NCBI GenBank assembly: GCA_016584495.1
Contig: WAID01000005.1
Location: 2,368,501-2,432,500 of the forward strand
Direction: 5' to 3'
DNA: 64,000 nt
From: Celoporthe dispersa
Taxonomy: Eukaryota > Ascomycota > Sordariomycetes > Diaporthales > Cryphonectriaceae
Positions 54,764 to 64,000 of the stretch are shown piece after piece; positions within the stretch are counted from its first letter, which is position 1; each line of letters starts with the position of its first letter. The position numbers were made by a program, and so were the translations under genes. The notes under the pieces are model-generated. The model was not told the origin of the DNA. It made no database searches and saw only the letters and a list, made by a program, of their open reading frames with translations.

Positions 54764-56584
54764 ATGGCTCTTCAGCGGATATCCACGGTACTCGCCACGG
54801 CGTTCCTAGCGAGGGAGGCCGCAGCAGTAGACCCGATTACCGCAAAGGTAATTAAATCGCAGGACAGCGAATATGATACGGCAGCTCAATAAACCGTAAA
54901 AAGACCCAAGAGCTGATATTTACACCTTGCAGGGACAATACCTATTTCACTCTTCAAACGGCACCCAATTTTTTCCTCAAAGGCGTCGCCTACCAACAGG
55001 GCATCGCGCCGGGAGGAGCAGCAGAGACGACTGATGCGACCTTTATTGACTCGCTCGCAGACGCGGCGAGCTGCCAGAGAGACATCCCCATGCTCCAGCA
55101 GCTGGGCACCAACACAATCCGCGTCTACGCCGTCGACCCTACGCAGGACCACTCGTCGTGCATGAACGCCCTCGACGCCGCAGGAATCTATGTGATTGCC
55201 GACCTGAGCGTTCCCGGCCAATCCATCAACAGAGACACACCGGCCTGGACGACGGACCTGTTTGCGCGGTACCAGGGCGTTATCGACAACCTGGCTCAGT
55301 ACCAGAACACCATCGGGTTCTTCGCGGGCAACGAGGTTACTAATAACAAGACCAACAGCGCCTCCTCGGCGTTCGTCAAGGCTGCCGTCCGCGACAGCAA
55401 AGCCTACATCAAGTCCAAGAACCTCGGCCGCTGGGTCGGCGTGGGATATGCCACCAACGACGACGCAGATACCCGCGACAACCTCGCCAGCTACTTCAAC
55501 TGCGGCGACCAGTCTGACGCTGTCGACTTTTGGGGCTACAACATCTACGAGTGGTGCGGCCAGAGCACGTTCGAGGCCAGCGGGTATCAAGAGCGTACGG
55601 AGGCGTTTGCTAACTACTCTGTCCCTGCCTTCTTCTCCGAGTATGGATGTAACAACCCGGGAGGGGCTGCGGCTCGTGTCTGGCAGGAGACGGGCGTTTT
55701 GTACAGCTCGCTGATGAACACGGTCTGGAGCGGTGGGATTGTGTATGAGTACTTTGAGGAGCAGAACGATTTTGGTAAGTTTCTCCAAAAAGGCCATTGT
55801 TTTTCCTTCTGCTGCCCTTTCTGGCAGCTATTATGTATTTCTATACTGATATTAATCCTGTCTAGGTCTTGTCTCGCTGTCTGGCAGCACCGTCACCCCG
55901 CTCAAGGACTTCAACACCCTGGCCACCGCAATCCAGGAGGTCGACGCCAACGCGACAAGCACAGGGATCACCGTGGACTCCTACACACCGTCTAACGAGC
56001 CGCGCGCCTGTCCAGCTGTCCAGGCAGGTCTCTGGCTCTCCGCCGAGGCACTTCCCCCGACGCCCAACGTGACCACCTGCGAAGACATGGTCGCCTCGTC
56101 TGCATGTGTACCGACTGAGGACGTGGCCAGTGACCCGGACAAGATGGCCTCACTGTTTGGGACGATCTGCGGTCTTGACGCGAGCGCGTGCACTGGCATC
56201 ACATCCAACGCCACGAGCGGGACGTATGGTGATTTTGTCATGTGCAATACGACGCAGCAGCTGACCAACGCCATGAACCAATACTACACGAACCAGGACA
56301 AGGCCAGCACTGCTTGCGACTTCTCAGGCCAGGCCAAGATTGTCACGCCTTCGCGGGCTGTCAGCAGCACCAGCAGCGATGGCAGCAGCAGTGGCAGCTC
56401 TGTGAGCACTTCTTCCGGCAGCGTGACCACTAGTGAGGATGGGACAGCAGCGACTAATAATGGTACCTCTACGCAGTCTTCGTCTACGAGCAGCGGTGCT
56501 CGACGCAGCATCACCGCACTTGCGAGCCTTGGGTGGGCCGAGACACTGCTCGTCGCTGTCGGGGCCGTCGCCTTGACTCTGTGA
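54764..56584 (+). CDS. GPI-anchored 1,3-beta-glucanosyltransferase (GH72 with CBM43)
   Basis: A Gas/Gel-type wall-remodelling enzyme that cuts and re-joins beta-1,3-glucan at the plasma membrane. Exons are 54764-54847, 54933-55774 and 55866-56584. Exon 1 gives a signal peptide (MALQRISTVLATAFLAREAAA). The GH72 domain contains the acid/base FFAGNEVTNN (about Glu162) and the nucleophile FFSEYGCN (about Glu264). A Cys-rich CBM43/X8 module follows (CPAVQAGLWLSAEAL to TACDFSGQAKIV). A Ser/Thr-rich stalk and a hydrophobic tail (WAETLLVAVGAVALTL) form the GPI signal. Near 54970 a run of six T is one longer than needed for NGTQFFLKGVAYQQG and breaks the frame; an insertion error in a homopolymer is likely. 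Everything else is intact. Confidence 0.92.
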
Positions 56585-56883
56585 GAATTTTGTTTCACAC
56601 ATCATACCCGGTGTCTGGGGCACCAGAGAGTTGTTCTGAAGGCTAGACCTAGAAATGGCGCTTACGGCATGAATCCATGGGTTTTAATGATTAGGAAGAA
56701 AGCGCTGGAAAACGCTTGGGCAGAGGGAGGGGTTATCATTATTTCGCATTCTATGGTCTATGGTCTAATACAGTCTATGATCTAGAGTTTTCATCAAATA
56801 TAAATCTTAGGGGAGACAAAGAAAAGGCCTTAAATTCGTGTTTGATGCACCACATTTCCGCTCCTTATCTACCACTTCCTGCT

Positions 56884-58710
56884 TCAAATCTCACGAGACA
56901 CGGCATACTTGCTTCTCTTCCTCAGAAGGTGTCCCCATCTATAAAGTGAGTACGGAACGAGCACGAGCACACAAGAGATGCACGCTAATATCGTGAGGGT
57001 ATAATGGACGCCCATATTCGTGTAAAAGGGAATGCCCACCACTGTCATCCCACCAGCTATGATATATCTCACCAGTGCAGTGAACGCTAAGGCTGAGGCG
57101 CTGTAGATCTCGTAGCTGTCGATCACGTACATATATGCACAGATAAAAACACCGGTGACGCCAAAGCCAAAGAGGCCTGCGGCGATAATGGGCGACCAGA
57201 TGCTGATGCTCGGTGATGCTGTCCAGCCCATCCAGAATAGTGAGATGGGGATAGCAACAGCCGGGCCAAGCATGGCGTACCAGAGGCGAATCTCCGGATT
57301 AAAGTGTTGGCCCTCGCCACGGCTCTCTGCCAGCCTTATCTGCTTGGTCGTCATGCGATACACAATAGGAACAAGCAGGAGGTTGAACCACACGCCTATG
57401 AACATGGCCAGAAACAAGATGTTGCTCAGGCCCTGAGAAATGTGATACACATCCTCAAATATATACGGCCACCCCACCAGGAAAGTAAAGAGGACAATGT
57501 AGACAACCGACAGATAAAGACACATAAAGAGGATGATAGGCTCGGTGAACATGAGAAAGGGCCTCGTCATGCTCACTTTCAGGCGGCTGAAGAGCGTGGA
57601 CTTGATGATCTCGTGCTCGGAGCGGAAGCGATCGTCTCCCGTGACTCGCCTCAGGTGCTTTGCCTTCCACCGCAGGAGCAAAGGCGAGTATGTCTCGGGC
57701 ATCAGGAGGAAGACCAGCAGCACGATGACCCCAGAGAGCATCAGCATCGTCCACTCCGTCCACCGCCAGCCGACCACCGTCGAAGGCCCAATGTACGCAC
57801 CCATAACGGCCCCAAGCATGGGACCTCCAAAGGCGGCGATGGCGTACATAGGAAAAGCCCAGGTCTTCTCAATGCTATCGAACATGTCCGCGACGGAACC
57901 GCCCGAGCAGACGAGGGGCGTCGAGGCAGAGCACCCAGCCAAGAGGCGGAACGCAATCTGGGCGCCAAAATTGGGCGCAAGGCCGGACGCCATGATCCAG
58001 ACCATGAAGATAGCCATAGAACCAATGTACACAGCATTTCGTCCAAAGGTTTCCGAGAAAGGACCGGCTACCAGCGAGCCAAGGCCCATTCCGACGAGAT
58101 ACAATCCTGTATCCAGCGACTCGGTCACCTCGCTCACACCTAGGGACGCTGCAGCCTGTGGCAGGACGGTGGCGTCGATTCCCGAGGCGGCGCCCACTCC
58201 AGCAGCGATGAGCGAGATCTGCAGCGTGCAGCTGATGCGGCGGCTCAGTGGCCAGTTGCGCGGGTTGAGAGGATCGTTGGGTCCCTCCCACCCGACCACG
58301 AAGACTTCCTCGCCTTTCCCTTCATGTGTCCTACGGTCTCTAGCGTGGACTCCGGTCAGCGAATGGCCTAGCGCTGCACGGGCTGAGTACTGCGTTGTCG
58401 TCGTCAGGACTCTATGTGCTGCGCTCGAGGTTGGTCCTGAATCCTCGTTGCTGGTGGTGCTGCTGATGGTGCTGCTGATACTGCTATTGCTTCTCGTTCT
58501 CGACGCGACGCTGCTGATGTCTTCTGATGAGTGTCGTCGCTGCGTATCTCCCTCGGCCTTCTCCACGTCGACTTGCCGTTGTAGTTCTGCGGTGCCGGCA
58601 TGGTCGCCTTCCTGGACAATGCGGGTCCTTCGTCTGGCCGTCTCTGCATCACGCTCGATTTGCGCCTTCACGGCGACCAGGATATGTCTCGACTGTCGTA
58701 GGGACTGCAT
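56884..58710 (-). CDS. Major facilitator superfamily transporter (DHA1-type drug:H+ antiporter family)
   Basis: An intact single-exon gene. The start at 58710 (MQSLRQSRHILVAVKAQIER) is preferred; an in-frame ATG at 58851 adds 47 residues. A cytoplasmic N-terminus of about 150 residues, Ser-rich in the middle, precedes the fungal hallmark NPLNPRNWPLSRR at the first membrane segment. Twelve hydrophobic helices can be traced. The motif A region reads LVAGPFSETFGRNAVYIGSM and the helix-5 antiporter motif (motif C) region reads AAFGGPMLGAVMGAYIG. The central loop carries PETYSPLLLRWKAKHLRR, typical of the polyamine/multidrug DHA1 group. It probably exports small organic compounds at the plasma membrane. 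No co-transcribed partner is evident. Confidence 0.9.
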   Translation of the reverse strand: MQSLRQSRHILVAVKAQIERDAETARRRTRIVQEGDHAGTAELQRQVDVEKAEGDTQRRHSSEDISSVASRTRSNSSISSTISSTTSNEDSGPTSSAAHRVLTTTTQYSARAALGHSLTGVHARDRRTHEGKGEEVFVVGWEGPNDPLNPRNWPLSRRISCTLQISLIAAGVGAASGIDATVLPQAAASLGVSEVTESLDTGLYLVGMGLGSLVAGPFSETFGRNAVYIGSMAIFMVWIMASGLAPNFGAQIAFRLLAGCSASTPLVCSGGSVADMFDSIEKTWAFPMYAIAAFGGPMLGAVMGAYIGPSTVVGWRWTEWTMLMLSGVIVLLVFLLMPETYSPLLLRWKAKHLRRVTGDDRFRSEHEIIKSTLFSRLKVSMTRPFLMFTEPIILFMCLYLSVVYIVLFTFLVGWPYIFEDVYHISQGLSNILFLAMFIGVWFNLLLVPIVYRMTTKQIRLAESRGEGQHFNPEIRLWYAMLGPAVAIPISLFWMGWTASPSISIWSPIIAAGLFGFGVTGVFICAYMYVIDSYEIYSASALAFTALVRYIIAGGMTVVGIPFYTNMGVHYTLTILACISCVLVLVPYSLYRWGHLLRKRSKYAVSREI

Positions 58711-60004
58711 CGCGGTATGCGGCTCGAGTAGATCACAGAAGGAGTCCCCAAATAGGTTGTAGGGGCAGAAGAGAGTATGTCGTGCTGGCAGTGTTGAACT
58801 TGTGAAAAAGGCAATGCTTTCTCCTTGCCTGTTGCAGGAATACTGTTTCACTATCTGATTTCTTCTCGGCCCGGCAAAGTTGCGCGGGTTGGCAGAAATA
58901 AGGAATTAAATTCTAAGAGTCAAATATGAGGCAGTTATCGCCACCACATGCGGCTGCACTTTGAGCCCTGGAAAACGCTGCAATTACTAATGTGCACCGA
59001 GTGAAATCTCTATCGACGACATCGGATCGCAGCCGATGGCACCCTGACCCGCTATGATGTTTTTAGTTCTGTAGTTAGTCTCCTCTTTTCAAGGCATCCT
59101 CAAGCCGTGCTCACCGCACTTCCTATCAACCGGCCAGCTTCCGCGTGAACGTGCGTGGTGGATGTTGGCCGTTGAGCTTTGACAAGAGGACGGCGGCTTG
59201 GAAGGGCGTAGTAATCACACGTAGTAATCAAATATCCACCTCACTCGTATGTACCATCCGCAATATCCGCAATATCCAGTTGATTCATGGCAGAATCTCT
59301 AGAGCAGGTCGAGTAGACAGTTATACAATCACATATTCAGCAATGGTCTAAAGCCTTCCTATATTTATCTTGAACGAGACTTTTTGACTTAATTAATACA
59401 AGAGAATGATTACAATATATTGAGGTAGGTATCAAATAAATAAACATGTTGTTGCTGATCAATTTACATGGAAGTATACCACCGCTCACCTTAAAAACCG
59501 AAAACACCACGATTAGCTGCAGTCGGAATCATGATGATCCCAAGACCATTTTAATTGATAAGCCGCCCATGTGAATCAAAGCACAAGAGGGCACAATGTT
59601 TGGAATCCAGTTCTCCATCTGCTCCGCATCTTCGGGCGCCTCCTCCCGCCCCAAGCCGGAGATATTACCGCCTGCTTTACATCATGTGCGAGCTCCCCCG
59701 CACTCGAGGACAGAGTCCATCGCCCGAGATTTGAAACATGGCATTTAATAAATGGGATAAAGAGTCAAGTTATCTGTCAGTCCTGCTTATCCTCTAAAGT
59801 CATACAGCCCTCGGGTTCGCCTCAGTCTTCAATGTTCACGGCTCTTCAAAATTCGTGAAAGCCTACATGAGATAATCCACGAGTCTTCGTTCAAAGCTCC
59901 CAGAATCTCTAATTTTCTGTAACTATCCACATTTGCACCTCCAGAACACTCATTACTCGGCCCTCTGGGTTCCCAGAAGACACTCTTTTCTTGTCACACG
60001 CACG
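58711..60004. other. Intergenic between divergent genes
   Basis: This is the shared upstream region of the transporter (minus strand) and the 2OG-Fe(II) oxygenase (plus strand). It is AT-rich around 59380-59470. No RNA gene, repeat or extra coding region was recognised. Confidence 0.4.
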
Positions 60005-61171
60005 ATGGCGTCGAGTGTTGTAAACGGTTCTCACCTCGATCGGACTACATACCCGCCCTTCCCTAAGGATGTGCCGAGTGTGAAGCTAGAAACCTTTTCA
60101 CTTGCCCAGCTCGAAGCGGGAGACAAGCTGCTCGAGGATCACCTGTTCCAGATATGCAAGGACAGAGGCTTCTTTTACCTCGACCTCAGCGGCAGCTCGG
60201 CAGACACGATGCAGCAGGATGCCGACGACCTGGTCAAGCTGGCAGAGAAGGTTCACAAGCTACCGCAGGAAGAGAAGGAAAAGTATCCCATGAAGGGCGC
60301 CATCTTTGGGTAATTAGTAACCCCAGCGAATACGCTGACGAGTCCAAGGGCACGCCAGATCATTGACGCGTTTCTTTTCAGGTTCAAGCCGATCGGTGCC
60401 ACCAAAACAGATGCCAAGGGCACACCTGACACAGCAGGGTTCTTTAACATCTCTAAGGACGCTATCCTCGAGAACACAGACCGCTGGCCGCTGCCCCAGC
60501 TCGTCCTCGACCAGAAGCCCATGATTGCCAGGTACATGCGCAACGCCCACCGCACCGGCCTGAAGATCATGTCCATCCTCGCTGCCAAACTCGGCCTCTC
60601 GCCTGATGCCCTGGAGAGATACCACCGCAGCACCGAGGAATCAGGCGACCACGTCCGGATGACCCACGGCCCGCCAAGGAAGACGGCTGTGCTCCCTGAG
60701 ATCCAGACGCCGGGCCATACCGACTTCGGCACCATCACCATCCTGTTCAACTGGCTGGGTGGGCTGCAGGTCTGGTCAGACCCCTCGCGCGGCAGCTTCG
60801 AGAACATTGTCGACCCGCACAGTACCGCTGCCACCAGCTCTTCCGGATCCGCCGAACAGCCGAGGTGGCTGTGGGTGGAGCCGCCGCCGCCGAACCATGC
60901 TATCGTCAATCTTGGGGATTCGACGGTCAAATGGACGGGCGGCGTGCTCTGCTCTGGGAGACACAGGGTGGTACCTGCGCCGGGCGAGCAGGGCAAGTTT
61001 GAGCGGTATAGCATTGTGTATTTTGTGAGGCCGGAGGACAAGGCGGTCCTAAAGAGGCTGGAGGCGCCGGGAATCCCGAAGTTGGGACCTGATGAGGTGG
61101 AGGAGGAGATCACAGCCAAAGAATGGATCCTCCAGCAGGCGCGGGGCTTGGGGCAGTCGATTGCGGATTAA
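60005..61171 (+). CDS. 2-oxoglutarate/Fe(II)-dependent oxygenase (isopenicillin N synthase-like fold)
   Basis: Two exons (60005-60309 and 60382-61171) encode 364 residues. The intron has a GTAATT donor and a TTTTCAG acceptor and splits a glycine codon in ...GAIFG/FKPIG. The DIOX_N part is the segment around FSLAQLEAGDKLLEDHLFQI and CKDRGFFYLDL. The iron ligands are His214 and Asp216 in TPGHTDFGTITILF and the distal His296 in CSGRHRVV; the co-substrate pair is Arg310-x-Ser312 in ERYSIVYF. These are the classical ligands of the IPNS/gibberellin-oxidase superfamily. Fungal members hydroxylate or desaturate varied metabolites, so the substrate is unknown. The frame is intact. A drug-type transporter lies divergently upstream. 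Confidence 0.92.
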
Positions 61172-62085
61172 TCTTGGCTATGGACTCGTCTCTCTTTTGA
61201 TTCACATCTTGTTATGGGCCGTGCATTTATATGTCTGAGCCTATGTCTAGCAGAATACAAATTGTAATCAATTAATTTCGAATCGCTTCTTGATGTCCTT
61301 CGTTATGTTTCAGTATAATAAATGAGCTCAGACACGCTTGAAGTACCTCCTAGTGGCTAGTGAGTAGAAGCACGCTGATGGACGGCTCACATCAAAACAT
61401 TCCGTTGGCAGCTTGTTCCTGACAATACGTACCTAAAATTCTACTATGAAGTCTGCCTAATAATCCGCACAAGCAGAGATGAACACAAGTAATTCATGAG
61501 ACACTGGCTTGGTAGAACAAACGTCACTCTTCGAAGTGCATAAACCAGAAAGACGTCGGAGGCCCACGCCCAGCTCGTCTCCTCTTGCCCCTCTGTTCAG
61601 GCCGAGGAAATTTGACGCTACTGATTGCATCAGCCACACAACACGGTCGAGGAACGCCGATCACCGACTTGAAAATGGGCCTGTAGTGCCTGGGAGTGCC
61701 TCGTTCCGGGGAGATTAGCGGTGGCCAGGTACCAAAGAAGAGCGTTCCTTTCCCGGCTGCAGGTGAGGGGCAGCAATGTAACCTCGCAAGCACTCGCCGA
61801 GCACATGTGTGATGCGGGTGCGGATTGGGACGGAAACTCACGCACGTGGTGAGTGAGGTGACGCATCAGTCGAGGTGACTGGCATAGCGTTTGGTTCTCG
61901 ACATAGTAAGACCTGAATCTTTCCTTGGCTGCTTGAAAATCTCCTTGAGATTGCTAGGATACCTTTCTTCCTTTCCATACGAATCTTATGCTTCAAGCTT
62001 GGCCCTCATTCACCTAATTATCTGGTGAACTGAATATCCATCCTCTTAAGTCCTCATAGAAGATCCAATCTTGTCTCTCATCGAC
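61172..62085. other. Intergenic, nothing recognised
   Basis: This includes the 3' region of the oxygenase gene and the probable promoter of the SurE-like gene. Open frames on both strands are short and lack domains. Confidence 0.4.
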
Positions 62086-63048
62086 ATGCATCTTTGGGCC
62101 CTCTCTTGGGCCACCCTCCCTCTCACCGCCTCCGCCATAAACATTATACTATCCAACGACGATGGCTGGGCCGAGAAGAACATCCGCGTCTTCTACGACG
62201 CACTCACAGCCGCTGGAGAGAGCGTAGTGATCTCTGCACCAGCCGAAGACGAATCGGGCTCAGGCTCAGACACCGCACCGCCGACTGAAGTGACGGATGG
62301 CTGCGAGTTTGACAGCTGTCCTCCAGGGAGCCCTGCTGTCGGTGCCAACAGCTCGATGCCTCAGCTCAACTATGTGAACTCATATCCCGCCACGGCCATG
62401 CTCTACGGCATCCAGAATATTTCACAGGAGTTCTTTAGTGGGCCACCAGATCTCGCCTTAGCGGGATTCAACGTAGGAGGTTGGTGTCACCAAGCATGTA
62501 GACAATCCGGCATACTTCATGAGCTGACCAAGTAATTCATACTCTAGATAATACTGGGCTGAGCGTTCTGATCTCTGGCACTGTCGGTGCCGCCACCGAG
62601 GCCTCCCCTTGAGGGCATCCCTGCCATAGCATTCAGCGGCTCTACGGGAGACCAAGTCGCATGGATGACGGCCACGCAGACGTACCAGTCCGTCTATGCC
62701 GCCCTGTCCACCAACGTCACTCAGACTCTCGTCGCCTCCGGAAAGCCCTATCTTCCAGACGACATCTGGCTCAACGTGAACTTTCCCTCCTCCAACACCC
62801 TGCAGTGCTCCTCTACGGCAGATTTCAGCTTCGTTCTGTCACGAATTAACACGGCGACGCTGCTCACGCCTGACGATGTTGACGCGTGCGGGTCTCGGCG
62901 GCTCCCTGCGGAGTCCTTGGTGGTCGACCTCCCTGGTTGCTATGCGAGCATCAGCGTTGGGAATGCCACGGACAAGAGTGACGCGAGTGCGACTGATCAG
63001 GCTATTGTCTTGGAGAAGCTGCAGTCGATCCTTTCATGTCTTCCGTAA
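62086..63048 (+). CDS. SurE-like phosphatase/nucleotidase (secreted acid phosphatase type)
   Basis: The first ATG at 62086 gives a signal peptide MHLWALSWATLPLTASA; the mature protein begins INIILSNDDGWAEKNIR, where Asp25-Asp26 is the metal-binding pair of the SurE family. The family pattern continues with YDALTAAGESVVISAPAEDE, then NSYPATAML and LALAGFNVG. An intron at 62480-62547 (GTTGGT donor, CTCTAG acceptor) leads to TGLSVLISGTVGAATEAS and EGIPAIAFSGS. Between these last two a run of four C near 62613 is one longer than needed and breaks the frame, so a homopolymer error is likely. The C-terminal half (DDIWLNVNFPSS...) is as expected. The enzyme probably dephosphorylates nucleotides or other monoesters outside the cell or in the secretory path. 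Confidence 0.88.
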
Positions 63049-63553
63049 AAAGATGGATTTGGGTTTTCTGATAGGTCTATGCGGTAGCATTAATGAGACA
63101 TGTAGCTTTGCAATACACTTTGCTTATCAAGCTCATCGTTGACTTCTATTATGCTTGACTTCCATCGTTCGCACGCCTTGCTAATATGAGCTTTTCATGA
63201 ATCCATACCTGAAAAGGCTCTCAGAATTTGGTGAATAACTGCAAATAAGCCAAGTCACCGGCCAGCTTTAATTCTATCAGAGGACAATAATCCTGTCGAT
63301 AAAGACATGCGATCACCCTTCTTACAGCGCAGGAAAACAGGCTTCAGCGTAAAGAAACCATGGGTTTCAACTTTGAAAAGCTCCCTAGTGCTGACCCTCA
63401 CTACCTACGACGTTACTAATAAGTACTAGCCGGTCCTTAACTATGAGACATAAGTTTTTATTGTGACTGAAGGCTTAAGTAAACATAATGGGAGCATGGA
63501 CACACGTCTGAGAACCTCAAATTTACCAAGTATGGACAGTCAGTTGCATTATA
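63049..63553. other. Intergenic between convergent genes
   Basis: This is the shared 3' region of the SurE-like gene and the right-edge minus-strand gene. Nothing else was recognised. Confidence 0.4.
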
Positions 63554-64000
63554 CTATCCACTGAGTCCTGTCATAGCCACAAGAGATGGCCTATTCTCCA
63601 ACATGATGCTCAGTGATCTAGATCCATCACACCTATGTAGCCATGACAAACAAAGTTGTACCTTCTCCAAACGTTCACTGCCTAAGTCCTGTACCACCAA
63701 TTTTTCAAGTTTGCGATACATCTCTTCACTGTGTCTGGCCGACCGGAAAGAATAGCTACATTGTCAGTCATAGTATCATCGGAATTAGAATAACCAGACT
63801 AACCTAGACATTTTGAGAGTATCCAGACAGAGCAGCATTTCCATCAGTATTGGTATTGTGGATAGCTTTTGCTTTGTTAGATTAGATCCCCAAAGTAATA
63901 GGTATGATAGAAATACCTTCAACTGTCGCTGCCTGCCGGTGGTGTCGAATGCATTCCCAGACGGCGACAGAGGTAGCAACAGTCGTGAATGACAGTGCTG
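63554..64000 (-). CDS. Partial gene at the right edge, C-terminal 115 residues
   Basis: Three exons can be read on the minus strand: 63917-64000 (continues beyond the window), 63804-63865 and 63554-63755, ending at a TAG. The introns are 51 and 48 nt with donors GTATTT and GTTAGT and acceptors AAAAG and TGTAG, and the frame holds throughout. The predicted C-terminus reads SPSGNAFDTTGRQRQLK, then LSTIPILMEMLLCLDTLKMS, then SYSFRSARHSEEMYRKLEKL and VVQDLGSERLEKVQLCLSWL, ending LVAMTGLSG. It is helical and charged. No family was recognised. The alternating exon lengths and clean junctions argue for a real gene rather than chance open frames. Confidence 0.5.

Noticed and set aside
57533..58762. 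Plus-strand open frame of 409 codons
   Set aside because: It is the antisense of the MFS transporter, which has twelve clear membrane helices on the minus strand.
37439..61171. A beta-lactam biosynthetic cluster
   Set aside because: Only an AAT-like and a generic IPNS-fold enzyme are present, 21 kb apart with unrelated genes between them and no ACV synthetase.

Overview
The window looks like a piece of nuclear chromosome from a filamentous ascomycete (Pezizomycotina, most likely Sordariomycetes). Introns are short (mostly 48-140 nt) with GTRNGT donors, CTRAC-like branch sites and YAG acceptors. The gene content is typical of these fungi: Zn(II)2Cys6 regulators, a GH72 wall transglycosidase, a HeLo-like fungal N-terminal domain, CorA-like and MFS membrane proteins, and a relative of the penicillin acyltransferase. 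I could not assign a species.

Layout. 0.9-3.5 kb: a zinc-cluster regulator. 3.9-4.2 kb: a decayed SNF2 helicase fragment. 6.7-9.3 kb: two mitochondrial complex I genes on the minus strand, acyl carrier protein and the 23 kDa (TYKY/NDUFS8) iron-sulfur subunit. 10.2-11.1 kb: an unidentified degenerate coding relic. 11.8-14.1 kb: a conserved fungal protein of unknown role. 15.7-19.6 kb: a 41-codon ORF, a RING-finger protein and a small hypothetical gene. 20.6-26.3 kb: a secreted type-B carboxylesterase, a putative N-myristoylated protein and a single-pass membrane protein. 26.3-30.7 kb: gene-poor and rich in microsatellites. 30.7-33.6 kb: a HeLo-like/RhoGAP-like fusion. 34.4-42 kb: an enzyme group (SDR, cupin, AAT-like Ntn hydrolase, DUF3632-like protein, methyltransferase), followed at 44.2-46.6 kb by a regulator with two zinc clusters. 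47-48.5 kb: a CorA-like protein. 51-52.6 kb: a sulfatase. 53.2-53.6 kb: a truncated Tc1/mariner relic. 54.8-63 kb: a GH72 enzyme, an MFS transporter, an IPNS-fold 2OG-Fe(II) oxygenase and a SurE-type phosphatase. The right edge cuts a further spliced gene.

Several gene models come from reading splice sites by eye. They include an 11-nt first exon in the HeLo/RhoGAP gene, a 36-nt first exon in the AAT-like gene, an 18-nt internal exon in the acyl carrier protein gene, and three 3' exons of the right-edge gene.

A strong theme is that about eight otherwise conserved genes need a one-base frame change to read through. In several the change falls in or next to a short homopolymer. Assembly indels explain this better than simultaneous decay of all of them, so these genes are annotated as genes and the break is noted. 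No rRNA, tRNA, CRISPR or intact transposon was found.
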